Notes: a model not told the origin generated them from the sequence alone. Shown: positions 42,468 through 55,215, numbered from the stretch's first letter. The stretch is DNA of 64,000 nt from Anaspis maculata (GCA_949128115.1 OX421968.1:30222877-30286876); one strand, 5' to 3'. Numbers and translations are program-made.

Positions 42468-45400
42468 TGGTGGGCTGATGATAGGTGAATAGAATGAACC
42501 AAGAAATCAAATAACTAGCTTAGGTGATAGTGTATTTATCACTGGCGGATGAAGATCATAGAAGGTATGATCTATTTCTATGACGAATGTCGAATGTGAT
42601 ATGAACACATGCAGCAAAGGTGCAGCCCAACAACATCAAACAGACGACAGCCGACAGAACTGATAGGTGTGCATGTGCACCATCATGTGCACACACCATT
42701 TCTAGTCCATTACTGGAATTAGGCGAAGCAATGCTCTTCAATCTACTTCCGTGTATCTTTTCCCACACACCATCTCAATCTCAGCTCAACTTTCCAATTC
42801 CAAATTTCAATTTTTTGTTTGACACATGCCAGTCGCCACTCTAGACACGTCTCTGTTTACTCCTTCAAATAGCCTACCATTTGATACCAAGTTTGTTACT
42901 GAAGCTAATTTGCTTCGGAGCAGATTTGACTTTCTTGCAACCGGGGGTCAAAGTATTGAAACTTTTTGTGGACTAGTTTCCCGAATAGCTCAACCACTAT
43001 TGAACTAGAACATGTCATGCGCCACTTTGCGTACAGATTTTCCGTATAAGTTGTGGATTCTAGTATGTGGCGAGGGCGGAAGTGTGCAGCTACAAAGTTT
43101 TCTACAAAGGCGGAAATTTGAACGATTCCTGTCAGTTTTTATTTTTTCTTAAAAGTTTGCCAAATCTGCAGTTATTTTGTATAAAAAATGGTTCTACGTG
43201 TGCCTAATTTATAGGAAATGGAATAAATCCAATTTGTAATACTATACTACATGTGATGATCAGAATGAATCTCTTTCATGCATCTTTACCAGCGAGACAC
43301 ACCGAGCACAACACCCATCAAGCGCGCGACCGGCAACCACCTGGCAAAGCGGAGCTACGGCTACCAACAGTGGCAAAAATGGCGCAAATATAGTCGTAGC
43401 GGTACGGGCCTAAAATCGTCTCGATTCTGTACTTCTAACGATTTCGATGCCACTCAGCAGAGATGATCACTGGGATCTATTCCAGCGTTTCGACCCGAAG
43501 CCGAAGCACCAAGTCAAACAACAAGTTTTTGGGTAGGATTTGAAATGCGACAAACAAAGAGAAAAGAGGCAGCCACTGCAGTGTATGAGACGAGGTATAA
43601 GATTTATTTTTGTACCAAAGAAAAACCTGGACAAATCCGGCATTCAGTTTCCTTTTTCTTAATTTCTTCCAATGTCTCCAATGCCGATCTCCAACAGGTT
43701 TTGTTGTCCGTCCTGTGGTGGACGATTACTATAAGGCCATCGACGACTCATGCAGTATTTTCTGCTGTCAGACGCTGTTAGACCGCATGTCGAGGCAGAA
43801 AAAATATTGTGCAGTGTCACAGAATCGGCACTGGATATCACCTCAACAAGTTTCGTCACAACGATCACGGTCCCAATTGTCTCAGAAAACATCGTAGTTA
43901 GCGAAGCGCTCGGTTGCTCCCGTGCGGGTTCTGGATTGCCTTCATACTTTGGCCGAGGGTTAGTCCTATTTGTTGTACCTAGTCCTGGGGAGTGTGCAAT
44001 AAGAGGCTCTGCGTTGTTAATGTGAACAACAGCTTTGTTTTTCAAAGCCTGTAAGCCCGTACAGGGTTCCTGAAGGCACCAGCAGGTGTTATTTGGCAAA
44101 AGCATACATACATACAATACAGTCACCTCAGTTATACAAAAATTATACATGGTATTATACCATATCCTATACATTATATGAATATTTTTAGTGAAAAAAG
44201 TTTCACAACTCGAAAAAAAAACATCTACAGAGGCAGTTTGTTACGCTCACCTGCTCGACAACCCGTACCTGGATTAATGCTTCAATTGGGTGCAATTATT
44301 TGCTTAATATTGTTCAAAGTCGGCAAAAATAAAGTACGCTGTTGACCTTAAAATTCCTGACGCTTTTTTGGGTTTGACAGCTCGCGAAGTACACTTTATC
44401 TACGAGGAGGTTTTCTCGATCGATAATGATACAACAAACTGTACCTGCTACTTCTTGTTCTTCAGCAGAATAAAAATCGGAGACGTTGTAAAATTCGAGA
44501 GAAAGTGTCCAATCAGACATTTTAGGTACCTACCTACGCATAAAACGACGCAATTAGTTCAAATGTGTGACAGTAACCTCATCCACAGCCATCTTGGTAC
44601 CCGTCTTTGATACCCTCTTCTTACAACCCGAGTACATTTGTTCCGCAGCAAACCTACCTACCTCGTTCTTGCAACCGGGCATGAATGTGACTGACTATTA
44701 CTCGTAGAAAAATTTCAGTGTGAAGTTGACGTTGACGACAAAGCTCGAAGAACGCGTTGTTTTGTTATGGTTGATACCTATACCCGGTTCTGTGAGGTGG
44801 CAAACGATCAAATTCACTGAGAAATGGCGTTTCCCTGAAGGCGGATCCTTTAATTAGACATTTTCATTCCGCCCAGAGCTGTACATGACACCATTTACCT
44901 TTATCTTCACAGTTTATTGTTATATTGCTATCTTTTTGGGATTAATTTTTAGCACAACTTGGATAATTGGGTCTGCAGGGATACCAGGGACGAGTTCCTC
45001 CCTCCTGGCCTGGAGAGCGCGGGAATTGCCTTAATAACTCCTGGTGACTGACGGAATGGTCATCTTACAGAGTGCATTTCCATTTGGAGTTAATTTCGGA
45101 ATGCTCACAGTTATGCGACTACTTACAACATATCAATTAGCTGGGGAGTGTTGGGATGATGGCGTGGCAAATTGAACGTATTACACCGCAGTTCATTTCA
45201 TGACCGCGCACTCGTATCTTGAATGGAATGAACTTTAGAATTTGCATTGCACGAGTATTTGCAACAGAGTTCTGTTCCGGCGTCATCATTATAAAAAACG
45301 TGCAAAGCGAAAATGAAATACATGAAATATTCTTACGTGAGGCCGACCGACGGCGACGGTGGGATACAATAATATGAATCGGTAATGCCGATATTTCATC

Positions 45401-45490
45401 CGGAATTTATCCAAATAATCCTACTGCTTTTATCGATTCTGAATTAAAAATTCAACTGGTCAACGAACGATAGAGGGTGCTTGAATCAAA
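42468..45490. other. Stretch with no recognisable gene
   Basis: Contains several open frames, the longest on the minus strand at 43659-44174 (171 codons), overlapped by plus frames at 43545-43897 and 43750-44025. None shows a domain, signal peptide or composition that I can support as a gene. No repeat pairing was recognised. Confidence 0.4.
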
Positions 45491-45498
45491 TTGACAAG

Positions 45499-45502
<4 letters not shown>

Positions 45503-45538
<36 letters not shown>
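45503..45538. repeat. (GT)n microsatellite
   Basis: An uninterrupted dinucleotide run of about 18 units. Confidence 0.95.
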
Positions 45539-45541
<3 letters not shown>

Positions 45542-47033
45542 GTGTTTTGTACGGTGCATTCCAAATTTTCGAACTGTGTATCTGCGTGGAATTATGCCAT
45601 TGTATTAGGCTGGTTGTAGTAACTGTACCTATAATAGCAAGCGCTGGCAACTGAAACGAAGGGCGATCGTACTGGTTGGAAGGCACAGATCAGCGAACCT
45701 CGTCGTATTTCGGTTGCTATAGAAATAATAATAATGAGAATAACTTATTGTCTCCACTTGTGTATGCAGGTATACAATATAAACAAATCTGTTGCGGGGC
45801 GAAACAAAACTTTCCCGGCGGTATCCAGAGACGTCAGTAATGAGTTTGATTCAGGTGTCCCTTCGGGAAAGTGGGATTTTATTGAGAAGTTGATTGAAAA
45901 AGTTCTAGTGAGTTGAGCGTTATGCGATCATTCTGCATCCATTGTTGGGCCTACAGAATAAGTGACAGGTTCTTAGGAAAAACCTGTCCTATCCAGTTTC
46001 ATAGGGAGGAGGTTGTTTTTCAACTGAAAAAACTGGGGAAAAATGGGGCCACAAATCCTTGGAAAATACTGAAGAATATTGTTGAAAAAATCATTGGCGA
46101 AAATCTGTTCACGGATTGAATACCTAGGAACCTAGGGCAGAATTCTATATAATTGCCCTGACGGCACAAGAGTTCTGAAAACTAAAAACCGACGAGGCTT
46201 ATTGGGGCTCCAAGATACGCACCCGTCATAAGCTATAGGGGACCGATAGGGTCTCAATCAACCCAAGAAGAGACAAGGGCTTCGCTTTGATAGCTACAAA
46301 ACGTCACAAGTGGAGGCCCCATCCAGAGCTCCAAACGCGGAAAGACACGCATGGAGCCCTTGTACCAAATTACACAAGGGAGCCGCACAAAATAGAGAGC
46401 TTGCAACTACGTACCTATACGCCAAGATGATGGGCATGCTGAAGTTGCTGAAACTACAGAAAACACAAGGGGGTTTAAGGAGCCCCAAAACGATACCCAC
46501 TTGAAGACACAAAGGATTGGGACGCACTGTTGCCTTAAACAATAAAAGAAAATACACCGAGCTCTGCCTGCATCCATAATCATTTTGTCACTTTGACATA
46601 GATACGTCAATGTAACAAAAACGTACCTACCGGTTTGATTGCTAAGGACAATAAATTGGCCAAAACAGAGCGAACAGGCAAGCTCAGCTGAAATCGGCCA
46701 GGCCAAACTTTGAAAATTCATAGCGCCCGTCTGGTAAGTGATGGGGAACTCTAACTTCAGCATTGATTTGATTTTTTGGTAGTGTTGCTTCCTGCCGAGT
46801 TTGGTTCAAATATGTCGTATAGATTTTGAATAATTAAATGGCAAAGTTTCAGACTTTGACATTTTTCATAATTTGACATAATAACAGGTAGGGAAATATT
46901 TTTATCTGTTCTGAATACAGTTTTTCAAGGGCTTTCAAATGACATATCGAAAGTCAAGTTCCGTGAGATGTAGCTTTTGTCATTTGTTTATAGTGACACT
47001 TCTGTTTGACAGATGACAGCCAAAAACTAATCC
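45539..47033. other. Stretch with no recognisable gene
   Basis: Only short open frames without recognisable domains (for example 45913-46119 plus and 46407-46763 minus). No clear repeat structure. Confidence 0.4.
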
Positions 47034-47045
47034 GGTCATTCCAGA

Positions 47046-47475
<430 letters not shown>

Positions 47476-47641
47476 TCTCAAAACTTTTTTTCTGCACCAT
47501 TACAATACTTTCCCTCCATGTTGGTGTGGGGGCCGGGAAAGTAAAACAAAAAATTAGAACGAGAATAAATAGTACAAGAATCAATAATACATTCCGATTA
47601 ATTAACCAAAAGTTGAGCAATTCTAAAAACACAAGGTTATA

Positions 47642-48554
47642 CAGGTGTCCGTTTTTTGAGGCTAAGCATGGGTATCTCGCTTATCTTGAGCTTGAGAGAT
47701 ACAAAGTCGGTTAAATTAGGAAAAAGTTGCGCATTTTCATGAAGATCAATGATCCAAAAAGAAATATCGATTTTAGTTTTTGAGATATCGTGAAAAACAG
47801 GAATTTGAATTTTTGTTTTAATTTTTTATTCAAAAAACAGTGGAAGGTGGCCTTTTCTAATCTAGACATTGTCAGCGCACTTTTTCAATGAGAATTCAAA
47901 GCTGCCAAAATCTTTATTCTAGCTTTCAAAGCAACCAAGATACGACAATCAACTTTTTTCTCTAATGGGCACAATATTGGATTTTAATATTTTTGAATAC
48001 GGTATTCTTTTCTGGTTACAACGATGTACCACATGTCACTGATGAATAAATGTTCAACATTTACGTTTTTTTCATTGTCGGTGCTGATTTTGTTCCCAAA
48101 GCACTATTTGAAAAAATAAAATAAAATGTTTTGCTCGAAAGCATGAATTCAACAGTGGCATGTGACACATCGTTGTGACCAGAAAACAATATTGTATTAA
48201 AAAATGTCAAAATCCAATGTGGCGTCCATGAGAAAAAAAGAAGTTGAATATCATACTCGGTTGTTTTGAAAGCTAGAATGAAGATTTTGGCAACATTGAA
48301 TTCCCCTTGGAAAAGTGCCTCCACAATGTCCTAATTAGAAAAGGCTACCTTCAACCGTTTTTCAAATAAAAAATAAAAACAAAAATGACAAATTTCAGTT
48401 TTTTTCACAATATCTCGAAAACTAAAACTGACAAGTCAAATATATTTTTGGATCATTGATCGTCATGAAAATTCGCAACTTTTTCCAATTCAATCGACTC
48501 TGTATCAGAGATAAGCGAGTAACCCATGCTTAGCCTCGAAAAACGGACAGCCTG
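47642..48554. mobile_element. Long fold-back MITE, TIR CAGGTGTCCG, TA target
   Basis: TA flanks 47640-47641 and 48555-48556. The ends are CAGGTGTCCGTTTTTTGAGG and its complement with a two-base difference. Symmetry continues for most of the element (TTGATCTTCATG- and TGTGACACATCGTTGTGACC-type blocks occur on both arms). The loop lies at about 48040-48130. No coding capacity. Confidence 0.78.
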
Positions 48555-48556
48555 TA

Positions 48557-49020
48557 TACAGGGGGTGTCCCGAAAATACACCAATAACGTTCTAGGGCAG
48601 CTTCCTCTCAAACAAGAGAAAAGTTCCCATAAATATGGGCCCGGAAACGCTTCCTAGGGAAGCTACAGTTCCCTCAAGGTGGCACCCTAAAGATGGTGTT
48701 TATTCAATGTTTCCGAAACCGTTCAAGGGAAATCAATCAAACTTGACACATTCAATAACCTTCTCATGCCTAACAAATTTGAATGCCTAACAATAATAAA
48801 GTTGCTTCAATATAATTTTTCTTTTGCCTTGAATATCGTAATTGAAAAATCAGCATTTCTGACCACCACGTTTTCATACATTCAAACTCAAATATCTCGT
48901 GAACGGTGCCTCTATCGAGGTTAAACAGAGAGACTTTTTTTCAGTGTAAAACTCCAATGATTCATAATTTTGGGTTGAAGTTAGACAAAATTCACATTCA
49001 AAAATGTTAGGGTTATGGAA
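48557..49020. mobile_element. One-ended MITE fragment starting CAGGGGGTGTCCCG
   Basis: It begins directly after the TA shared with the preceding element (CAGGGGGTGTCCCGAAAATA). The other end is not found, so it is truncated or chimeric. The 3' boundary given is approximate. Confidence 0.45.
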
Positions 49021-50049
49021 AAAAAATTCCTACGACCACCCACGAAAACGTTACTTTCTGTACGGTATATGTATAGTAGGGAACTGGCCAATTGCAAACA
49101 CTGTGCGCGAAAGTAAAAATATCGTCACTAGTGCCTTTTGCTTTCGCTTTTCAATGCCAAACATAGTTCCATGGCAAACGATCTTCCATCATCCAGCATT
49201 TGGGGAGCGTCCCTGGGCATGCCACTGATGCTTTTTCGCCCTCAGTAGGTGGTCGTTGTTCAAAGTCGAGAACTTCCAGGAATCAGTAACTGGCAACTGT
49301 CAATGTCAAGCAGCGTTGCCGGTTATTGTGAAAGTTCTCAAAATTGGAGGAACTTCATCTGGTTATTGGTAATTTCATTTAATTTACATAAAAATGGAGA
49401 AATGGCAATACAACATTCGAAGATATACATCAGAGAATAGGATATCAGTAAGTGGTGGTATCGGTAAGTGATGTCGCCTTCTAACATAAGTATTATAATA
49501 TTTCGATCGTCAATGAGCAGATGTCGGACGGAGAAATAGGTCGATCGAAGGAAAAATAGTGTACACAACTCGCTAGAAAGTGTCTTTTCTTGCATTCGTG
49601 TGATTACTGCACTCGCTAGCGCTCGTGCGCAATATTTCGCACTCGAGTGCAAAAAGTATCATGCGAAAAGTATCACTTTCGTTGCTTGTTATGTAATATA
49701 CTATTTCAAGAGATAAGGTCGCTGGAATACCACAAATTACGGTGTTTGGTTTGAGAAGTACCAAAGTTATTTCAGACTTCTTCATAGTTCGTGCAAAGCC
49801 TTTGTGTTGACTTTTGAAATTTCGATGTCCATTCTGCCGCACGAATAAAACGGACCATCAGTGGGTGCTTTCCACCTAGACGGTACAAATACCACCAGAC
49901 GGCACATGTTCCATGGTGTGGCACAAAATTTTAGGTGATCCAATGAACGGCGCAGAACCGAGTAGGAACACGTAGATGGAAAGCACCGTTTGGTACCCGC
50001 ACATGCGTAAATGGCAGGTGTACCGAACTTGGGGCTAGGTGGAAAGTAC
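49021..50049. other. Stretch with no recognisable gene
   Basis: Short open frames only. A run of GCACTCGAG/CGCTAGCGCTCGTGCG-type text lies at about 49610-49650. Nothing assigned. Confidence 0.4.
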
Positions 50050-50067
50050 GCAGTGAGTAGTGATGCC

Positions 50068-50197
50068 GCGAGACGAGACGATGACGAGTGATGTCTCGTT
50101 TAGACGAGACGAGACAGAGGCACGGTCTCGTCTCGAGGCCTAAAAGTCTCGTCTCGTCTCGTGTTGTCTCGTCTCGTCTCGTCTCGAAAAGTCTCGA
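50068..50197. repeat. GAGAC/GTCTC pentanucleotide-like repeat
   Basis: Imperfect runs of CGAGA on one side and GTCTC on the other, themselves able to pair into a hairpin. Belongs to the hAT-like element. Confidence 0.85.
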
Positions 50198-50542
50198 CTT
50201 ATATACAGAGGAGTGCATGAAAAACGGCCACCGCTGTAGCATCGTTATTCATTATCCGATCTTCAAAACTCAAAAACCAGTTCAAATGGTATAATGTCTT
50301 CTGTGATTCGCTAGTGAAAAATAATTTTTTTATCATGATGCTTCTGAGCGCTGACAGTCAACTTTTGTTTTTCAAATGGCAACTATCTTTTTGTAACTTT
50401 ATTTTGAATTCCTTACGCTCATCTAAATATAATAATGAATCAATATCACACTTTTCTTATTATTATGTTATACCTTTTTTGAAATGTATTCTTTGTTGAT
50501 ATAGCAACCCAAAGTGTTGGGAAGAAGTAATTTTGAAATAAA

Positions 50543-50578
50543 ATTTCTATATATATTATATATATATATATATTCGTG

Positions 50579-50629
<51 letters not shown>

Positions 50630-50652
50630 TATATATTATATATATATATATA
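50543..50652. repeat. (TA)n microsatellite
   Basis: Long, slightly interrupted AT dinucleotide tract. Confidence 0.93.
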
Positions 50653-50856
50653 AAACACGAAAAAAAAAAAACTGCGAGATTTTTACACATCACAGAAGCA
50701 TCGGAACATCCACGATATGCACGCAATCTGGAGGCTGGGTGGAGCAGGTCAGGCGTTTGGCATTTCAAAAGGTAAATGTCAAAATGGTTTCCAATTTCAA
50801 AAAAAGCTGCCTGTCTCTAAGACGTCTTCATTCTCTATTTTCAGCTTATTGTTTTA

Positions 50857-51276
50857 GGGTAACTCGGGGAGTGATGGTAAATAGAGGTGAAACGGTGATT
50901 TTTTCACCTAAAATTAAAAAATTTCAGGTTAAAAAGTAAAAATTGTTATCCAATGTGACACCTATATGTAATCTATTCTGTTGAAACACTGTGATTTATG
51001 GGTCACCATTTTACCCACAAAGCAGTCACTGCATTCACCAACTCACCCAAAGGGTGTGGGTGAGATGGTGGATCAAACTTTTTCTTTAAGAATTGCAATA
51101 TTCATTTTATTATCACAGATATTTTACTTTCTTGTCCTATATTGTTGTGCCTGTTTGCCTGTTTGCCTGTTGCCTGTTAGCTGTAAAACTGTGTGAAGTT
51201 TATGCTGTTCAATTCTATTTCATCGCAAAACTAGAGGCCTCTAATATTTTGTCCACCATCACTCCCCGAGTTACCC
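50857..51276. mobile_element. Mariner-type MITE with perfect 24 bp TIR, innermost nested element
   Basis: The ends read GGGTAACTCGGGGAGTGATG and its exact complement; including the TA the inverted match is 24 bp without mismatch. TA flanks both sides (50855-50856, 51277-51278). The interior of about 370 bp is AT-rich with no gene. It sits in the loop of the surrounding fold-back element. Perfect ends suggest that it is the youngest of the layers. Confidence 0.82.
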
Positions 51277-51889
51277 TATATCTTCCTAAGTATGTATTGT
51301 GACCCGTCAGGAAAAAAGTCTTCTTGATTTTTCATTTTCGCAACACATATCTGAAAAGATATAAAATAGTTAATTAGAAATATAGAATAAACAAGTCTCA
51401 GAGACGGATAGCTTCTTTAGAACTTTTCTACTGTAACTACTTAGCACTAGACTTTTCAAAATGTAAATGTCAAAATGTTTTTAAAGTCAAACGCCTGACC
51501 TACTCTGTGCTTCTGAACATCATTTTGCACTCAGCCTACCGGATTGCGTGCATGTGGTGGGTTTCTGATGCTACTGTGATGTGTGAAAATTTCGCGGTTT
51601 AATTTTTTTTTCTTCGTGTTTGATAACAAGAAGGGTGATATTGATGCATCATTATATTCAAATAAATGTAAGGAATCCTAAAATAAATTAAAAAATATAG
51701 TTGTCATTCAAAAAACAAAAGTTGACTGTCAGTGCTCAGAAGCATTATGATAAAAAAATATATTTTTCACTGTCGAGTGATAGACGACATAATACCATTT
51801 GAACTGGTTTTTGAATTTCGAAGATCGGATGAGGCATAACGATGCTACAGCGGTGGCCGTTTTTCATGTACTCCTCTGTATACAATATA

Positions 51890-52471
51890 CAGGGTGTTTC
51901 AGGGATGATAGCAAAAAATTTAACTGTGAGTAGATCTCGTCAAAATATGACGAAAACCTATATACCATTTTCCAAAGTTCGGCCTAATGACGAAGATACA
52001 GCCCCCCAAAGTTCACTTTTTTCGGATTTCAAAAATTTGTAACTCAAGAACGTTTTGACAAATTCAGCTTTAATTCAGCAAAAGCTGGTTTGTCATAATT
52101 ATCTATGAACCTGCCAAATTTGAGAAGAATCCAACCAGTGATGTAGGAGTTATGAGGGTCAATAATTTAGAAGCATCCGATGAAAAGTTGACTTAAGGTG
52201 ACCCCTCATAACTCCTTCATCACCGGTTGGATTTTTCTAAAATTTGACAGGTTCATAGATAATTATGACGAACCAGCTTTTGCTGAATTAAAGCTAAATT
52301 TGTCAAAACGTTCCTGAGTTACAAATTTTTGAAATCCGAAAAAAGTGAACTTTGGAGGGCTGTATCTTCGTTATTAGGCCGAACTTTGCAAAATGGTATA
52401 TAGGTTTACGTCATATTTTGACGAGATCTACCCACAGTTGAATTTTTTGCTATCATCCCTGAAACACCCTG
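51890..52471. mobile_element. Near-perfect full-length palindromic MITE, TIR CAGGGTGTTTCAGGGATGAT
   Basis: Two arms of about 270 bp are inverted copies from end to end, with a loop of roughly 30-40 bp near 52160-52200. TA lies on both sides (51888-51889, 52472-52473). Only scattered differences separate the arms. No gene. A transcript through it would form a long double-stranded RNA hairpin. Confidence 0.85.
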
Positions 52472-52473
52472 TA

Positions 52474-52770
52474 TACAGAGTGTCTCAAAAGTAACGCATT
52501 CCGACAGTACTACGGTATATGGAAATTACTATAAAGCGAAAAAAAATGGTGAAAAAAATCTTCGACTTTTATTTTTGAAGTTATGAAGGGTCAAAGGGTG
52601 GGCCGTCGACCCCTTCTAGTTTCGTTATTTTGGAATATTTTAGTAAACTGCTAATGGCAGAATCATTAGTTAAAAAAAATCAACCACTGGATATGTACTA
52701 AATTCCTACTTTCTATACAGGGTAAGCCATAAACTTCGAAAAAAAGTTTAAAACCATTTTTTTTTGCCAC
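52474..52770. mobile_element. Half of a CAGAGTGTC-type MITE
   Basis: Starts CAGAGTGTCTCAAAAGTAAC after the same TA that ends the preceding element, and finishes near a CTATACAGGGTAAGCCATAA stretch. It resembles one arm of the 22416-23097 element (shared TTTGAAGTTATG and TTCGTTnTTT blocks). The second arm is missing. Confidence 0.55.
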
Positions 52771-52814
52771 GAGACGAGACAAGTCTCGGTCTCGACGGCA
52801 TCACTATCAGTGAG

Positions 52815-53106
52815 TCCATTCGCTCAAAAGAAAATGCTAAACTTGGGAAAATGACTACTTTCACTTTTTTTCAAGTCATTTGTATAAAATAAAATGAATG
52901 AATAATTAAAACTAATTAGAAAATGACTACGAGTAAATCAATTAACCAAAAAATACAAAACATTGATTATGCATAATTTATATGCAAATTTTCATATTTC
53001 ATCATATTATCAGGTGAATCTGCGGATTGTGGTAAAATGACAATGGCTGTAAGAGGTGGCCATAACAACTTAGAGGAACTGATGTCCATAATTAGAATAT
53101 TTCCAG
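52815..53106. other. Stretch with no recognisable gene
   Basis: AT-rich, no repeat or coding signal identified. Confidence 0.4.
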
Positions 53107-53201
53107 TTTTTTTTTTAAATTCGTTCATTTAACGTCGGCCTGTTTCCGCAACGAGGCCCAACACCGACGCCGGTGAATGCTTTCCTCCACTATACCGGAA
53201 A
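53107..53201 (-). mobile_element. 3' fragment of the 4952-5313 SINE family
   Basis: Read on minus it carries TTTCCGGTATAGTGG, CATTCACCGGCGTCGGTGTT, then ACGTTAAATGAACGAATTT and an A run. It matches the last 90 bp of the full-length SINE with few differences. The tRNA-like head is absent, so it is 5' truncated. Confidence 0.82.
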
Positions 53202-53249
53202 ACAAAGATGAACTATACAAATGAATAGATGAAACAATTAATGAGACAT

Positions 53250-54775
53250 ATCAATACAAACTTGGAAGCGATGAATATCCCGATAATTCACAAAATAAAA
53301 TCTTCGTCCTGAAAGAACTCTTTTACTGTAGGTATAATACATGCTTTCTAGACTAGTTATATTCCGTATTACATTTCTCTTTTATTTATTGGCAAGCGGC
53401 ACAAGGCAATAGAAACAGTGTTAAACATTCTTACAGTCATTCGACGTGTTTTTTTTTTGCAAGAAATTGTAGTTATAGCTTGAGTCACATAATAGATTTT
53501 CTCTTTTTGGGTGTTGTGGTTATGAGAAGAGCCGACAAATGGATCCATATTTTCACAAACATTGTATATCAGAATATACATAATATACATGGAAGGGGTG
53601 AGTACTGAGTATACGCAACTGAATTTTTTACTGCCTCTCGATCTGCCTACAACTATCGGCATATTGAAGTCCACGTATATTTCTGATGCATCTCTTTTCC
53701 AGTTTGAAAACTCTAATGAAATCGCCTACTCTACCCCAAAACACCATTCCATAACTCAAGCGGGAGTGACAATGGGCATAATATGCTGTTAGAGAGCTGA
53801 GGGTAATTACAAATTACTTAATTAGTTCAACATTCTGAGCGCGTAACCATATCTCCCTGTTTTTTTTTATAGGAGGCAATCTATGTGATGTGTCCAATCA
53901 AGCCTGGAGTCGTGTAGTCCAATTCAACGCCAAGAAAGGTAATTTTTTCATTGGAGTCAATGTAAGTATCGTTATATGGAATGCTTACTCTTTCTCGAAG
54001 TGGATGAAAACTGAATTCTAATATTTGCGTCTTATTTACATTTAACATTAAATTATTCTCATAACCACTGCTGCAATATTTGTCGATTGCAGAGGCAATC
54101 CTTTGTTTTAGGGGATGACCACCTGCCTTGCTGCTAAAAATAACTGAAGTATCATCTGCAAACTGCAGTACTATCTCTGATAAAATTTGTGGTAAGTCGT
54201 TAGTGTATTATGATGTAGAGCAGAGGGCCAAGAATGGACCCTTGAGGTACTCCTCTTTCAAACCCCATAGTTTTTGAATCTATATAACATCCGTCAGCCA
54301 TTTTCTCCATCACATATTGAACTCTACGAACAAATAACTGGGCAATCAAGTTCAAAGCATTTCCTCGAATTCCGTAGTTTTCAATTTTTTTCAAGAGCAC
54401 GTCATGGTCGACGCTGTCGTCAGTTTTTGACAGGTCCACATAATACTGCCACTGTGTTGTCATTGTTTATGAGATGTAGGATGGAGGATATCAGTCAGTG
54501 TCATATAAACCTATCGTATCGTTAATTTGCCCCTCCTAAATCCGTTTTGATTTTCGTTCAGTATTTTATCGTTCTCCAAAAAGTCAATCAATCTATTTGC
54601 TATGATCTTCTCAAATACCTGACTAAAGCTGTTTGAGGTCTGCACTTTGTGTCATCATCTTTTTTACCTTTTTTAAACATTGGCTTCATTTTTGCAAAAT
54701 TCAGCTCCTGAGGGAAAATTCCATTTCTGACTAAAGAATTATGTTTATTATGTGACTCAACGGTTTCGTGATATT
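53250..54775 (-). pseudogene. Jockey/CR1-like LINE reverse transcriptase, decayed
   Basis: On the minus strand, in order: FPQELNFAKMKPMFKKGKKD (about 54720-54660), FEKIIANRLIDFLENDK and NENQNGFRRGKLT (54620-54530), YVDLSKTDDSVDHDVLLKKI (54440-54380), GVPQGSILGPLLY (54265-54225), LQFADDTSVIFSSKAGGHP (54170-54110), the thumb (ENNLMLNVNKTQILEFSF) and the C-terminal block (AYYAHCHSRLSYGMVFWG, then LTPSMYIMYILIY near 53590). The frame changes at least four times. Motif A has D-D-S-V-D in place of the usual A-F-D. The coding part is nearly complete for RT but not functional. The upstream end meets an opposite-strand transposase remnant. Confidence 0.8.
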
Positions 54776-55215
54776 CAATAAATATATGACATGGGTTTGG
54801 GAAGAAGTACTTCATCAGTCCATAGTTGAAGCTGGCAAAGAAGAAAAGCGATTGGTAAAAGAAAATGGAGATGTGTCTGATAATGGAACTCCCTATATGA
54901 CGGTAATTGTGGATGGAGGTTGGTCCCACAAAAGCTATGGACATAGATATAACGCAAACTCCGGCGTCGCTTGCGTTATAGGGCTCAGGACGAATAAATT
55001 GTTGGACGTACCCATGAGGAATGACTATTATTTGAAATGCAAATACCTTGCCAGTAACAATCTTCCAACGGAACATGAAAAGAAAACTGCTTCAAGAACT
55101 GAGATAGATTCATGGAATCGGATATGATTGTTGAGCCCTTCGCTGGAGCAGAAAGATCCACAATATATTGGAAATAGAAAAAAAATAAGTGCTTTGCTGC
55201 AATTAATTCAAACAT
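54768..55215 (+). pseudogene. Mutator-like transposase-domain remnant
   Basis: The plus frame encodes VIVDGGWSHKSYGHRYNANS, then GVACVIGLRTNKLL and VPMRNDYYLKC. This matches the pattern DG-W-x-R-x-Y-x-Y-x-A-x-SG ... IG-x-T-x-K-L that I associate with the Mutator-like transposase domain family found in many invertebrate genomes. Upstream is an E-E-x-L ... E-A-G-x-E-E block (VLHQSIVEAGKEEKRLV). Near 55078 the family reading continues in another frame (C-F-K-N, stop, D-R-F-M-E-S-D-M-I-V), so the copy has a frameshift and a stop. The rest of the domain is missing. Family assignment is from memory of the pattern. Confidence 0.55.

Larger units (their letters stand above)
50206..51878. mobile_element. 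Fold-back element, TIR CAGAGGAGT, nested in the hAT-like element
   Basis: TA flanks (50204-50205 and 51879-51880). The left arm CAGAGGAGTGCATGAAAAAC, then CGGCCACCGCTGTAGC, is mirrored at 51845-51878. Pairing continues through about 50204-50440 against 51690-51878 and 50655-50790 against 51460-51625. It includes an AT microsatellite at 50543-50652. The centre is occupied by another MITE (50857-51276). No coding capacity. Confidence 0.78.
50058..52806. mobile_element. hAT-like non-autonomous element hosting nested transposons
   Basis: The ends are TAGTGATGCCG on the left and CGGCATCACTA on the right, a hAT-type terminal inverted repeat. They are flanked by GCAGTGAG (50050-50057) and TCAGTGAG (52807-52814), an 8 bp duplication with one mismatch. 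The subterminal parts are degenerate GAGAC/GTCTC repeats (50068-50197 left, about 52773-52798 right). Everything between is made of later insertions: a fold-back element, a near-perfect palindrome and a half element. Without those it would be a short GAGAC-repeat MITE. No transposase. Confidence 0.72.

Noticed and set aside
43659..44174. 171-codon minus-strand open frame
   Set aside because: No recognisable domain, overlapping open frames on the other strand of similar length, and no supporting context.
50514..50939. 141-codon plus-strand open frame
   Set aside because: Runs through a TA microsatellite giving Ile-Tyr repeats and then into a transposon arm.
54600..55076. 158-codon minus-strand open frame as a host gene
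   Set aside because: Its last third is LINE reverse transcriptase and the first part is the antisense of the Mutator-like remnant.
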